Counted from the stretch's first letter, positions 36,644 to 49,764 are shown. The stretch: 64,000 nucleotides of DNA from Chionis minor (GCA_013398295.1 VZSF01006838.1:253-64252), one strand, 5' to 3'. The notes: generated from the letters alone by a model not told the origin. Made by a program: numbers and translations.

Positions 36644-37721
36644 ACTGCGTTACTACTTGTTCTCTGGTGGACAGTACTACCAACAAAGGAGAATCACATC
36701 AGTTACACATAAAATATATGTTTTAATTTAGAAAAAACTCAAGGACAATATAGAACTGGAGATAGTGACCTGATAATCAATGTTGGCAGTGGATGCAAAC
36801 ACACAGAGTTGGTTTGTTATATTGACTTTAAGCTTTTTAAGTTATTGTATGTAGTCTGCCTATGACATCTATGAAGTATATTGAAGGCAACAGGTTTGGT
36901 TTTGGTTTTGGCTTTTTGTTCACAGAACAAATTTGAACAAGAAAATGAAAGTGCATTTTTATGTGCTTTCTTGAATTAGAGCTTAGGTAGAGTGAAAAAT
37001 GCAGTGTAAGAAATACTGGATGTTGGAGAGGCAAGTTAATATTTTCTCAGTTCATGCTCCCCACAATGGTGTAGGAATACTTCAAGAAATTTTTGTAGCT
37101 TGCTCTTAGTTTTATTCTTGAGAGATTAAGAATCTTTGTCTATTTAATTCTGTTGCACGTTATGTTGAATATTGTTTCCTCAAAGAATAATCTGAAAATG
37201 AATATACTAATGATACCGTGGAGGAAAAAAGAGCTGGATAATATTGAACTGAGTGAGTGTACATGGCTAAAATGTGTCCTTTGTTAACCAAAAAGGTTTT
37301 AAATGAAAAGGTCTAATTCAGATACAAGATCAAACAATACCTAGAATGTGTTCGCAAGTGAAAACTGTTTTAATTGAAAAAAAAATCAATTAATCTAACA
37401 CAAAAATATCTAAAATATATTTTGTTGTCTCTAATTATCTGGAGATCGCCTTCATAATGTTCATAGGCTGAAGTAGTTATGTTTAAATCAAGCAGTTAAA
37501 CTAATACTCTAAATCATTAAATTATCTAAACAATTCCTCTGGAAGATAGAAAAAACTTTCTTGTCATTTGGTATATTAAAATATTAGACTGTTTGACTTT
37601 CTTCATACATGATTGCTAAATAATCTTACAGCTACGTGATTTCACCACCTGTAAGAATCTGTCCATCAGTACTGCTTTGGGGATTTTTACCACATATACA
37701 TGAGTAATACCAAAAAAAATG
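36644..37721. other. Unique sequence, nothing recognised
   Basis: AT-rich, no supported feature. Confidence 0.5.
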
Positions 37722-38590
37722 CCCATGGCATTGAAAAGTGTACTCTTTGGTGGGTTAAAAACTGGCCGGATGGCCAAGCCCAGAGAGCTGTGGTGAATTG
37801 TGTTAAATCCAGTTGGCATCAGGTCTCAAGCAGCGTTCCTCAGGGCTCAGTTTTGGGGCCAGTCTTGTTTAATATTTTTATCGATGATCTGGATAAGGGG
37901 ATTGAGTGCACCCTCGGTGAGTTTGCAGATGACACCAAATTAAGCGGGAATGTTGATCTGCTTGAGGGTAGGAAAGCTCTGCACAGGGATCTGGACAGGC
38001 TGGATCGATGGGCTGAGGCCAATGGGATGAGGTTTAACAAGGCCAAGTGCCAGGTCCTGCACTTTGGTCAGAACAACCCCAGGCAGTGCTACAGGCTTGG
38101 GGAGGAGTGGCTGGAAAGCTGCCTGGCAGAAAAGGATCTGGGGGTCCTGGTGGACAGTCAGCTGAACATGAGCCAGCAGTGTGCCCAGGTGGCCAAGAAG
38201 GCCAATGGCATCTTGGCCTGTATTAAGAATGGTGCGACCAGCAGGAGCAGGGAAGTGATTATGCCCCTGTACTCAGCACTGGTGAGGCTGCAGCTTGAGT
38301 ACTGTGTTCAGTTTTGGGCACCGCAGTATCGAAGAGACATTAAGGTGCTGGAGCATGTCCAGAGAAGGGCAATGAAGCTGGTGAGGGGTCTGGAGAACAA
38401 GTCTTATGAGGAGCGGCTGAGAGAGTTGGGATTGTTTAGCCTGGAGAAAAGAAGGTTGAAGGGAGACCTTATCACTCTCTACAACTACCTGAAAGGAGGT
38501 TGTAGCGAGGTGGGGGATCAATCTCTTTTCCCAAGTAACAAGCGACAGGACAAGAGGAAACAGCCTCAAGTTGTGCCAGGGGAGGCTTAG
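37700..38590 (+). pseudogene. CR1 ORF2 reverse transcriptase part, open 296 codons
   Basis: The open frame contains RT motif B ([20 protein letters not shown]), motif C FADDTKL with both catalytic aspartates, [56 protein letters not shown] and [20 protein letters not shown]. Its first few residues come from flanking DNA (from 37700 to about 37721), so the ATG is accidental. Motif A and the endonuclease are absent because of 5' truncation, so it cannot be an active enzyme. The frame leaves the CR1 reading frame near 38515, where GGTGGGGGATCAATC differs by a small indel from the other copy. Confidence 0.9.
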
Positions 38591-38816
38591 GTTGGATATT
38601 AGGAAAAACTTCTTTACAGAAAGTGTTGTCAAGCATTGGAACAGCGTTGCCCAGGGAACTGGTGTAACCACCACCCCTGGAGATATTTAAAAGATGGGTG
38701 GATGTGGTGCTGAGGGACATGGCTTAGTGGTGGTTTAGCTGTGTTAGGTTTATGGTTGGACTCAGTGAACTCGAAGGTCTCTTCCAACCTAAGTGATTCT
38801 GTGATTTTGTGATTAT
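37722..38816 (+). mobile_element. CR1 LINE, young 5'-truncated copy
   Basis: CR1 sequence begins at about 37722 inside RT (GCCCATGGCATTGAAAAGTG) and runs without obvious large deletions to the tail GTGATTCTGTGATTTTGTGA (38797-38816). It is very similar to the copy at 1-976. The long open RT frame suggests a fairly recent insertion compared with other copies here. Confidence 0.93.
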
Positions 38817-40743
38817 CTCTGGATCTCTCTTTTTCTGGTTTTATTGAGCAACAGGAAATATGTGTCAGGATTTTGTACCTGTGATTCTAGATTACTTCAG
38901 TCTAACAATGAATGATATTCTTTATAAACCACTTCAACACTTTGCTGTTATCTTTTCATGTTTTTTTAATTCCAACTGAAGCACTATACTACATAGTGAG
39001 ACTGATGTCTAAGAATCTTTGTTATTTTAAGACATATAGCACTACGCAATTTACAGTCTTCACACACTTGTTGCTTTGCTTTAATTAATATCTAAACACA
39101 GAACTTTTCATTTAGCAGTGTAATAGGTTTTGTGCAATTCAGGCAAAGGAGACAGAACAGAAGTTTGGGGTTTTTATTCAACAAAATGTAACTAGGTTGC
39201 GGATTTAGTAATCCCTTTAGATCTGAATTATTCAACAAAAATGATTAATGACAAACAACATCAGTGGATTTAGACATTTGAAAAGAAAGGTTAACTTCAT
39301 AACTTGTGTGAATCATCATCACAGCTTATTCTGTATTAATGTGCTACTGAAAATGGAAAATATTCTGAATAATTTGTGGTAAATTTGCAGTTCCCCTTTT
39401 TGTTACTGGAAATATTCTAATGGTGCAGCTGACAATAGTTTAAAAAGGAAAGCATTCAGCACCTGACCTATTTAGTTTTATTTTACATAACAATTATGAA
39501 GGGTGTTGCTACAATACGAGGAGTTGTAGGGGGAAAAAATGCTGTTGTTTTTTTTTTTTTTAATATTTGTCATTAACTGTTTCAGAAGAACAAGTCCATC
39601 TAAGATTCTAACAAAAAATATATATTGACCATCTGTCCAGATTTAGCAGGAACATCTTTAGTCTAATATAGTGTCCCAAGGTGACAGCACAATCTAGAAA
39701 CAGAGCAAGATCAGGATTTTGGTACAGCTAGGTCAGGTTTTGCTTGTCAAAACTGTCTATGAGATAAATAGAAAGAAGAATTTACAGTGCTAACAACTCT
39801 TTAAATGTTTTAAATGTTTATAATATCACTGGGAAGGAAGGAAGGAAGGAAGGAAGGAAGGAAAGAAGGAAGGAAGGAAGGAAGGAAGGAAGGAAGGAAG
39901 GAAGGATCGATCTATGCTTTGCACCTTTAGAATTCAAATTGTGTTTTACTGTCAATTTTGATGTGAAATTCGTCAAGTTGAGCTCATTATGCTACCAGCT
40001 TGAAAACCTTATTTTGTTGGTGGAGCATAGAAAACTGAGGCTGATGCAGTGAAGAATTGAGCTTAATATCCAGAAAAAGTTCCACTTCTGCTTTGTGCTG
40101 TACTGCCTGGTCCAAAATTCATGTTGATTATGCAAGTAGTTGTTAACCTGTCATCTTAGTAGTACATGAGAAGCTCTTAACCTGCCCTTCTTGTAGAAGG
40201 ATGGATACTATTTTGATTCAGATAGTGTAGTGCAAACATAGAAGAAATAATAATATACTTAGTTAAGTTTGGGATTCACATTAAAAAATTGAAAAACAAA
40301 GTTAAATTACTCAGTATCGAATATACCTTTTATACTATTCTTTACCCACCTTTGTATTTTTATTTGGGGTAATAAGATGGCCATCTCAGACATCCTGTGA
40401 AAAGTGTCATGTACATAGCTTTAGGAAGAAGCCAATGGCAAAATTCTCCAACTGTGCCTCACTTCCTGCACAGGGTTATAAATTTTTGCAAGTGCATAAC
40501 AAGTACAGGGAATAACTGACCTATTCTTGAAAATAAATGGAAAAGGAGAAACCAACACATAGTGGAGCACTTGTAATATTCTTGTTCAGTTAGTGTCATA
40601 AACCCTACGTCCACTTTACACAGTCATGAAAACATGTAAGATGAAAAGGAGATCTTCAGTTACCTGTTCTTTTCCTGTGCTTGTTACTCAAACTTGTCTA
40701 GTTAACGCAAGGCAGTTAACTTGGATATAAAACGTACTTCGTT
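38817..40743. other. Unique sequence with a GGAA microsatellite
   Basis: No gene supported apart from the simple repeat listed separately. A T run lies at about 39547-39561. Confidence 0.5.
39832..39905. repeat. (GGAA)n microsatellite
   Basis: About 18 GGAA units over 74 bp, with one AGAA interruption near 39863. Long GGAA arrays can be bound by ETS-family factors, but nothing here shows such a role. Confidence 0.97.
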
Positions 40744-41360
40744 TGTCATGGAGTTTCATCAGGGGTTTTGGCTGGGCTAGAGTTACTTTTCTTCATAGCA
40801 GCATGTATAGTGCTGTGTTTTGGGTATGTGTTAAAACAGTCTTGATGATACACCAACATTTTAATTATTACTGAACAGTACTTGCATAGCATCAAGGCCT
40901 TTTCTGTTTCTCATGGTCCTCCCATAGTGAGGCATCAAAATGTTGGGAGTGCCCAAGAAGTTGGGAGGGGACATAGCTGGGGCAGCTGACCCCAACTAAC
41001 CTGAGTCAGTCAACCCAAATTCCCAAATTCCGTACCATATGATGACATGCCCAATTGTAAAAGCTAGGGGGAAAGAAGGAGGAAGTGGGGGACATTTGGA
41101 GTGAAGGCATCTGTCTTCCAGAGTAACCTTTACATGTGATGAGGGCCTGCTTTGCCTGGAAATGGCTAAAGACCTCCTGGACAATGGGAAGTAGGTTTGC
41201 TTTGCTGGTGTGCACAGCTTTTGCTTTAACCTCTTAAAAATGTCTTTACCTTAACCCATGCATTGTCTCACTTTCACCCTATTCTCTTCCCTGTCCCAGA
41301 GCGGAGAGTGTGCAAGCAGCTGTGTGGTGACTAGCTGCTTGCCAGGGATAAATCATGACA
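40744..41360 (+). mobile_element. ERVL-like LTR
   Basis: It starts TGTCATGGAG and ends AAATCATGACA. GGTTTTGGCTGGGCTAGAGT, TTCTTCATAGCAGCATGTAT, ACTGAACAGTACTTGCATAG and the purine-rich middle line up with the LTRs at 50663 (+) and 16995 (-). About a dozen bases near its 5' end look inserted. No clear target duplication was found and no viral genes flank it. Confidence 0.85.
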
Positions 41361-44163
41361 CACTCCAAAAAAGAGGTAATTAAGTCCCTAATGTTTCAGT
41401 GTCTTAAATGGGTGAGAAGAAAACAGTATGTAGAAGTCATCACTATTACAAAATGTAAGACAAACTCTTCTACAGCAGACTAGTGAGAACACAGCTTTGG
41501 ATTGCTATAGTTACTCTTCTCTTCATGCAGCTACGTTGTTTGAGATTGGAAATACTACCAGCGTGTCTCTGGGACAAATTTGACATATAACTGATAGTGT
41601 GAAAAGTATGTCTTCAATATTGGAATTAATTTAAATATTGACTATGAACCATATAGTGGTGTTTAAATGGCAATAAAATTATCATAAATTGGAATTATTG
41701 ATGAGTGCTAAAACTGGAGTCACAATATGAATGACTTTAACACTTTGTTGTGGAAGTGTTATGGAGAAAAGTAGCAAACTTTCAACTACTTAGTCATTTA
41801 AATGTATGAAAAAAGTAATAATAATGTTATTGTCTTAATGTTTCAGACAGGCCATTGACTGGAATGTATAGGAAATCCTTTTCAGATTTCAGAACCAGAG
41901 TAACAGAGCTCTGTTTATCATTTCCAGTTACAAGCACCTATTCAAATTATCATAATGTAGTGGAATACCATTTCTGGTACCGCTGGCTGAAATGGAAATC
42001 CCAGATTAGATGAAGTACATGTTAGCAGAGGCATTAATTCAGCATGCTACACTTCATTAGCTGTGAAAGACTCGAAGAAATTATCAGTACTATTTTCTGC
42101 TGATCTTAGAAGATTTGATGGCTGAACCATTAAATTATGCTGTAATAATGCCTCTGGGCACACCAAAATGCGTACCAAAACTCTGCCCCTTTTCTTCTCG
42201 TCATTGGAATTACACAGTGGAGGCAGATTTCTTGTATTCAGAAGCAGGAGTTGTGGTTTCACAAGGCCTTCACATGATCCTGTTGCTTCTAAGAGATCCA
42301 TCAACTAACAACAATTAAATTTATACTTAATTTTAAGCATAAGAATAGCATAATTGATTTTAGTACCTGCTGAAACAGGCCTGACTGAGATGTTGGTATG
42401 GTATTCTCAGTGTTTTAATAATTTCTTAAACTGCAGAGTGGAAGAGTCTACATACTCATACACAATATCAAACGTTAGTCATTAATATTTTTAAACACTT
42501 TAAAGATACAAAGTTCTAAGGATGGATGAGGAATATTATTCTGATTTGACACTTTTGTTAACACTTATAATTTATTTGTTTATTTAAATACATAACCACA
42601 CCTATCTTTTACTGTACTTTTACATCTGCGTTTATGAGATACTCTAGTTTCACTGAGCCTAGTTATTTTTGTTTTATGTATATTCCCTTTGAGTTGAGAG
42701 AACCTCTGTACCTTATTTATTCTACTTTTATCTAAAATAAATACTGGAGTAACAACTTCTAAATTAAATGTCAGAATAACATATTCTTCATGTGTTCTAT
42801 AATATAAAATTCGTCATGGCATCCCTCTTTCAAGCATGAAATTCATTTAAATCAATGTCAATAACGTAACATTTTATGTCAGATGTAATACTAGCAATGT
42901 GTATAAAATTGATATTTAACACTTTGTTTAATGTTCTGAGGTAATAAGTATAATAAAAAGTTACCTTAGGGAAGGGAATAAATCCCTTGTGATGGCTTGT
43001 GATCATGTTGAACTCTAAACCACGTTAAAGTCTGCCCTAACAAATTAAAGAAAAATAATTACAATAAAGTCAGATTAAAACTTCTTTTACACTGTGTATA
43101 GTCTGTTGCTACATTTTAGAAAAATGACCATTGCTTCTTTCAGACTATCTGTTACTCATATTTGGAACATAATCTTTTTAAGTAAGTTCTTTTCAAAATA
43201 TTTTTTATTTGAGGAATTTCATAAAATTTTGCCCATAAAAGGCACTTAGAGAGTTTTTAAAGTTTCATCTACAGTCAAATTTATAATATTTATTTTTATA
43301 TTAGGAATGTGGATTTAAATAGTGGAATTCCAATGGTGATTTTCTGGAAAAAGAGGGGAAAAAACTGATGGTAGAGTTTAAGAGAGGATAGACCAGTTTA
43401 TACATCAGTGAGATTTCCTCTATTAAACCATGAAAGAAATATATTTAATTCTGTTAGGTCAACATTACTGTGCCAGTAATTCATATTTAATACACAGTGG
43501 AATAAAGATGAAGGGCTTAAAAAGGTCAAGGCAGGTAGCAAACACTGGGTTGACACAAACGTGCAGATAGTCAGAGTTCAGCAACTGCTATAGCCCTGAA
43601 AGATCATTGGGATTTGATCTTATTTCATTTATCTGGTCTGCTTAGGCTTCAGCTATGTTGGGTTCTCACTGCTGTTGTAAGCAACATTTTAAAGTATAGT
43701 TAAGTCTAGATATTCCACTTATACAGTGATGTAGTATATTCTGTTTGTTACCAGAAAAAAATGACCAGTGACTGCTAGGAAGCCTAAAGTTAAAAAAAAA
43801 AAACAAACAAAAAAGCCCCACCAAACAAATGAAAAAAAAACGTTTCTTTAAGTGCACCAAACAAACACACTGTATTAAAAACAAAGTCCTTAATAAATAA
43901 ATAATGCCCATTTGGATTATTTTGCACTTTACTAATTACATAAACTTGTATTTATTTTATCAGTACATTTAGATAAATTAAGGGATCTAAACCAGCAACT
44001 GGACGCCTGGAAGCGTATCTTAGAGCATGTACCAATGAAGATGCTAGGTATTCTATATCTATAATGACATACATTCTTTAAAATTCAATCAGTTATAACT
44101 GTCATTGTCTTGGATCAACTCAGTTAAAATAAATCTTACTTTTCTTCTGGAAATGTCATTTTC
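41361..44163. other. Unique sequence, nothing recognised
   Basis: AT-rich, with no gene or repeat recognised. A-rich runs lie at 43792-43814 and 43831-43840. Confidence 0.5.
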
Positions 44164-44786
44164 TGTTAGCCAGGTATTTATAGGTCTCTAAAGTTAGTTG
44201 GGACTGTAAAGTCCTGGTACAAGTGCCCATTATAGGCCCAGGTAAGAAAGACACACAGACTTTGTAAGTATTGATTAAAATGCCATTTATAGGAGATAGC
44301 ACAAAAAGGAAAGAGATGATAACACAGATAGTTTAACATCCCTTCAGATGCTGGGAACTCCAAGCTGTCCAGCACCGGATGAACACCAATCAGGTCATGG
44401 CGTGCAGTACAGACCCCATCCAGGGAGAGGTTCACAAACATTTTTGTCTTTAGAGCTTTTATAAGCTCTTAGAAGTAAACCACTCTATTCAATATTTCTA
44501 CTATCAAGCAAAAGGATATTATAAGAAGACTTGTTGCTTCCCTTCAAGATAAGGTGAGACATGCAGGTAGCATGACAGCCAGATGCCAAGTGGGAGTCAC
44601 ATAGACGTTTCTCTGTTGCAGTCAGCTAAGTTCATCTACTGTTCAGAAGATAAGAACAATGCAGCACATGCCTGTGCCTACTCAGGTTAATTGTATAAGG
44701 ATCACTAACTCCTTGATGTGAAATAGCCTTCTGGTTAAGATTGCTCCAGGGAAGAAACCAATGACTATGACTTTCTTGTCTACACA
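44164..44786 (-). mobile_element. Probable solo LTR of another endogenous retrovirus family
   Basis: On the minus strand it begins TGTGTAGAC (or TGTAGAC) and ends ACCTGGCTAACA. It holds a TATA-like TTATAAAA (reverse complement at 44457-44464) about mid-element and an AT-rich block with ATCAATA-type sequence before the end, an LTR-like layout. No retroviral gene lies beside it and flanking repeats are not clear, so family and exact ends are uncertain. Confidence 0.55.
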
Positions 44787-45747
44787 TCTTTCTTTTTTGG
44801 AGTATTTAACATTTTATTTTACTGCAAGTACTGCTCTTTTTACTTTTGTAAGGAGCCATGACTGCTCATCAAACAACAGTTCTGCAGACTAGTTCTTTCT
44901 GTGGTTTTGTTGGTTTTTTTAATCTCTGAGTCTTGGAAAGAATGAGAATGGACATTCATGAGAAGCTCTAAAACAGCCACTTCTAAACCTGATTCTGCTA
45001 CAGACATTTATTTTCCAATGTGTGTATTCCATTTCTTTAATCATGATGCAATCTTCTTTTTCCCTTCCTTTCTACAGTTGCCTTTCATAAGCTACATGTA
45101 GTTCTTTCTTTAGAATCCATGACAACTGAGGTGGAGGTGGTGTTGAAAACAGCCTCACTCGCTGTATAATTATAATTAAATTCTATAGTGTTATCCATGC
45201 CATGCACTGAATTAAATCAGAATTTATTGCAGGATTCATAGCTTAAAAATCTGTGATGCATACACAAGGATTAATAAAGATTGAAACAGTAGAAAGTTAG
45301 GCATACTAGAATAACCAGAACAGTCAAGTAAGTACCACAGTCGTTAAGCTATGAATACTCATTAACTGTACTGCTGTCTGTCTCAATACATATCTATTTA
45401 TATATATTTAATTATCTCCAAGGTGAAATTTCCCTCAGCTGAAGCACATTTTTTAGCGCACCCAGCACCTGGATCTGAAGTTCTCTTATCCTAACAGAGT
45501 GGCCTGAACTCTAGTCTATCATTGTCTTTTATAGCAAAAGTGTGGCTCTTCCATGTTTTCTGTACAGAAATCAATAAAGGACTGCTTTGTCCTCCTTACA
45601 TACAGCTTCATGAATCACAAGTCCAAATAATCACAGGTCATGATTTTGAAATAATCAAGCTATTTCTTGAAATCTCAATTTCTTTTGCACATTCCTAACC
45701 CATACTACTCTTTACACCTTAAGCTTGTATACAAAGTAGTCTGTGCA
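44787..45747. other. Unique sequence, nothing recognised
   Basis: No supported feature. Confidence 0.45.
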
Positions 45748-45848
45748 TAGGGGCACTCATGGCTGGTACACATTAGACTACAGGGGCAGTCATAGCTGTT
45801 ACACACTGAAACACGAAGTGCACTCATTGCTGACACACGTTGCATTAC
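45748..45848. repeat. Short degenerate tandem repeat, three units of about 33 bp
   Basis: Three successive units start GGGGCACTCATGGCTGGTAC, GGGGCAGTCATAGCTGTTAC and AGTGCACTCATTGCTGACAC, each followed by ACA(C/T)-containing sequence of similar length. Units differ at several positions. Confidence 0.7.
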
Positions 45849-48800
45849 TTTCCGTGGTGCTGACCCACTGAGAAATGTTAGTAACAGAGATTACTAGCCA
45901 TTAGCAAAAAATCACTGAAAATAAAACCCTACCTATGATTTTCCTCCAGAAACTAAGAGGTTTGTCTTCAACACTCTGTGATTTTCAGAACACATTGGTA
46001 GTGGCTCAACAGTCTTTAAAATGAAGGAACACGGATAATCCAGGCCAAGAGTTAGATACAGTGCTTCATTTAAGAGTATTGTACTCCATTAACAGCTTCT
46101 TATCAAACTGTATATTGACAAAGTCTTTATTGTTTTGGAATTATGTGTATCATTCTAATTTGTCTTTTCTTGTTGAATACTGATTTAATAAAGCACTTCA
46201 TTAGCTCAGCCATTTCAGAAACACACTGCTCATTTCTTACAGGTTTGTTATCTCTTTAGCATTTTCCTTTTGATACAAATTAGAAATTCTTTGACTCTTA
46301 CTAACCTTGTAACCATCCCACCCTGGACCTTTTTAGGGAAATTCTACTAAGACACTGTGCGAATAGGTTATACACATATTAAAAATAAAAAGTGAATTAC
46401 TTATTGGATGCAGATGTAGTTCAGACTAAGTAGCTAGTGGATTCAGCATTGTTGTGCTCACTAACCCAGTGAGATCTATGGTTACTCTTTGCTGGATAGG
46501 CAGCTGTCATTTAGGAAAGAAGGTCTTTGAAACATTTTGATTCTGGATGCTTTGGACTTGCCACCCTTCAAATCTTTTACTTTTTCCCTTTTGATGTCAC
46601 TGTTTTTTTTGTCTTGAGTCCTTGACCTTCCAGTTATCCTCATCTCAACAATCTTACCTTTCTCTGCAATTTTACTTTTCTTGTATCTTGCAAGTGTGTA
46701 GTTTACATACTTTGTCACAGATCCTTTTCACAACCCAACAATTTTTTCCATGAATCTGAGTCAAGATTATGCAGCTATGCAGCAACATTGCTAATCATTG
46801 GATTACAGTCAACTGAAGCACAGGGAGAAGGTATATAATTACTCTGACTGGTGTCAAATTAATCTGGGGAGATGGGTTGTTTGGGAAGGATAAGTATTTC
46901 AATCCAAACTAAGTACTGTACATGTTTTATTTTAACTTCTGTACTTCTAATGTGGTTTGAAGGAACAGAACTGTTTCTTGAAATTGTAGGGCAGATAAAG
47001 CTTTCAGGACTTGTCAGTTTCATCAGTGAAGACATGAGAAGAAGTAGAGGAAAGGTGATATAGAGAACGAAGAAAGAAGGGGAAAATATCTTGAAACTGT
47101 TCAAACATTTCACATAGATCTCTAATAATAGCCTTTACTTATGTACATTTCTTTATGTAACACCTTCAACATAACCTGAAAGATAAGTTTGATAATATTC
47201 ATGTTAATGTTTTCAATGTAAATTAATTCTTGGATTGAATTATAATCTCTAGTTGAATAATCAAAACATGCATCAAATAAAAAATATTATAGACTTGAAC
47301 TACTTATATGCTCTACTTGAGCTGAATAAGGAAATGATTCAATTAGATACCCCCAGCTTCAACTGCAGGGAAATATGTCTACTAAATGAGAGAAAAGTAG
47401 GGTTATTCTGCATCACTGAACTGGTTAATTCAACTTTCAGTGCATGATTCAGACATTAAAGCAGCTCCACCTTTTTTGACAGTTGCTCCCAATACTCTGA
47501 AGAAAACATTGGCTGACTCTTTGAAGAACTCTTTCAGGAAGTGAACTAGAATTTAAGGTGGATAACAGTAGCCTTCATCATTAGTCCAGGAGAGTTTTTC
47601 TTTTTCATACTATGAAAGATTGTACAATAGCTGGAATATTTGAACTAATGTTATTACTGTTGCAATTAATCAGCATATATTCTTCTACCAAAATATATGT
47701 CAACTTCCTTAAAACTGCTGAAGTTAAAGAACAAGTGATGTCAGTTACATCTTCCTATGAAAGTTTTTGAATCCATTCTGAGAAAGAAAAATATTTCCGA
47801 TTATAATGATTTCCTGAGTGCTTCATAAAAAATGTTTTCCTTTGAGGTGAATTCTTAGTGTCATTGAAGGTTTAATTAGTATTACTAAAGAGCAATTTAC
47901 TTCTAAGCAACACTCCTCATCACGTCAAAGGCTCTTTTCATGCTATCAAGTATAAATAAATGTAGTTTCAGTAGAAAGATGTACATTGCCTTTTCCTACT
48001 CCCCAGGGAAACAATACTAGAATGGCAAGGATGTTATCTTTTTAGTGAAGACCAGTAGATAAATTCTGATAACATATTCGGTCTTTCTGAAAATACTTAA
48101 AACATTAATTTAGAATAAAAAAAGAGGGTGATAGACAGCTCTTCATTAGAGATATTTGCATCTTTTGTTGAAGAGATGTGAAAAATCACCATTTGCTTTT
48201 TGTAACCATAATAATATGATAAGATCTTGTAGCAAAGCATCATTATGAGAAATGCTTTCCCCCATTTCTATCCGTTATGGAAATGTCACTGTGTTTATCC
48301 TAAGGGAAGATGTAGAGAAAATGTTCCTCCAACTCCTAACAGATTTATTCTTTCTTGCTATGCCTGGAAAAGAATGTTTTTGACTGCTGTGCTCTATCAA
48401 TGAGCCCACCAGGACTACATCATCATTGTGCCTAATTCATTCATGCTCTTCCAGTTCACTTCATTGGATCCCAACAGGGATGATGGGCTTGCCAGAGGCA
48501 GCAAAATCTCTGCAGTACAACCTCACTGTTCCATGAGGTTTTCTGGAATTTCTGGAGGAAGATGGCATTCTGTGGATATGAGAAAAAAACTGTTGTGAGG
48601 TTTCTTATGATATCATTCTATTTTGAGGCAGAAAGAAAACGGGCCACTTATCCACTAGGGATGAAAGAACTAGATAATATTCCGCTCATGGCCTGCTTTT
48701 GTGGATTTAATTTAGAAATCTTGGTGATGCACACAATAAAAATCCTGGAATCAGACATATGGTTTATCATATTCCCCTTTTTCCACTGAAGTCAAAAGTG

Positions 48801-48923
48801 TGATAGTAAGGGGGAGATCTGTCTGTTTTAATCTTTGAGCAAACTGGAATTCTAACTATTCAGGTAATCTATCAGAACCCTGGTCAAGTCCCAGTTGTGT
48901 CCTATGTCAGGCACCAATAAATC
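45849..48923. other. Unique sequence, nothing firm
   Basis: No gene supported. Around 46180-46290 there is a weak resemblance to the linker region of old CR1 on the minus strand (TTCATTAGCTCAGCCATTTC), too weak to annotate. Confidence 0.45.
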
Positions 48924-49163
48924 TGTTGTGGTTTGGGCTGCACTGACCACTGCGACGAACAACAGATGGTACCCCCACCTCTCTCTCCAAGGAGAGGAAG
49001 GATAGAGAGAAGAGACACTTAGGAGTTTAGAAGAAACTAAACTACTTTAATGAAAATATTAATATAATAATAAAAATTAAATAATGATATATATGCACAA
49101 TACATACAAAACTGTATCAGACTCCCAGGATGATGATCACATCATCAGCAGGCACTGGGAAAG

Positions 49164-49463
49164 CACCAGACTGGTCTCAGGGACAGATGGAAACTGGATT
49201 CCAGATCTGGATTCAAGAATGTAGGGATCGGCATCAAGGGCAGATGAACAGAGTCCTCCTTGGATGCTGGCCATTGAAGGAAGAGAGTTGACCCTTTGAT
49301 CCCTAATTTTTTCTACTGAGCATGAGGCAGATGGGATGGAATATTTTGTTGGTCAGTTTTGAGTCACCTGTCCTGTCCATTTCTCCCTGCACGTGCAACC
49401 CCTCTACACTTTTCTGCTTCTGACTCTCCAAATAACAAAGGCAAATAACAAAGTTGGCTGACC
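49164..49463. repeat. 300-bp exact duplicate, copy 1 (assembly artefact)
   Basis: Every base from CACCAGACTGG to GTTGGCTGACC recurs at 49465-49764 with a single N between. Exact identity, abutment on an N and position within one LTR indicate overlapping contig ends that were not merged. Confidence 0.93.
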
Positions 49464-49464
49464 N
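49464..49464. other. Assembly gap, single N
   Basis: One undetermined base marks the join between two identical 300-bp ends. Confidence 0.98.
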
Positions 49465-49764
49465 CACCAGACTGGTCTCAGGGACAGATGGAAACTGGAT
49501 TCCAGATCTGGATTCAAGAATGTAGGGATCGGCATCAAGGGCAGATGAACAGAGTCCTCCTTGGATGCTGGCCATTGAAGGAAGAGAGTTGACCCTTTGA
49601 TCCCTAATTTTTTCTACTGAGCATGAGGCAGATGGGATGGAATATTTTGTTGGTCAGTTTTGAGTCACCTGTCCTGTCCATTTCTCCCTGCACGTGCAAC
49701 CCCTCTACACTTTTCTGCTTCTGACTCTCCAAATAACAAAGGCAAATAACAAAGTTGGCTGACC
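49465..49764. repeat. 300-bp exact duplicate, copy 2 (assembly artefact)
   Basis: Second copy of the segment at 49164-49463. Confidence 0.93.

Noticed and set aside
44158..44792. Possible target duplication CATTTTC / CATCTTTC around the LTR-like element
   Set aside because: The two sides do not match without gaps and the LTR ends are ambiguous by two bases.
46180..46290. Weak resemblance to the linker region of ancient CR1 on the minus strand
   Set aside because: Only one short block (TTCATTAGCTCAGCCATTTC) looks similar. Not enough ordered motifs to call.
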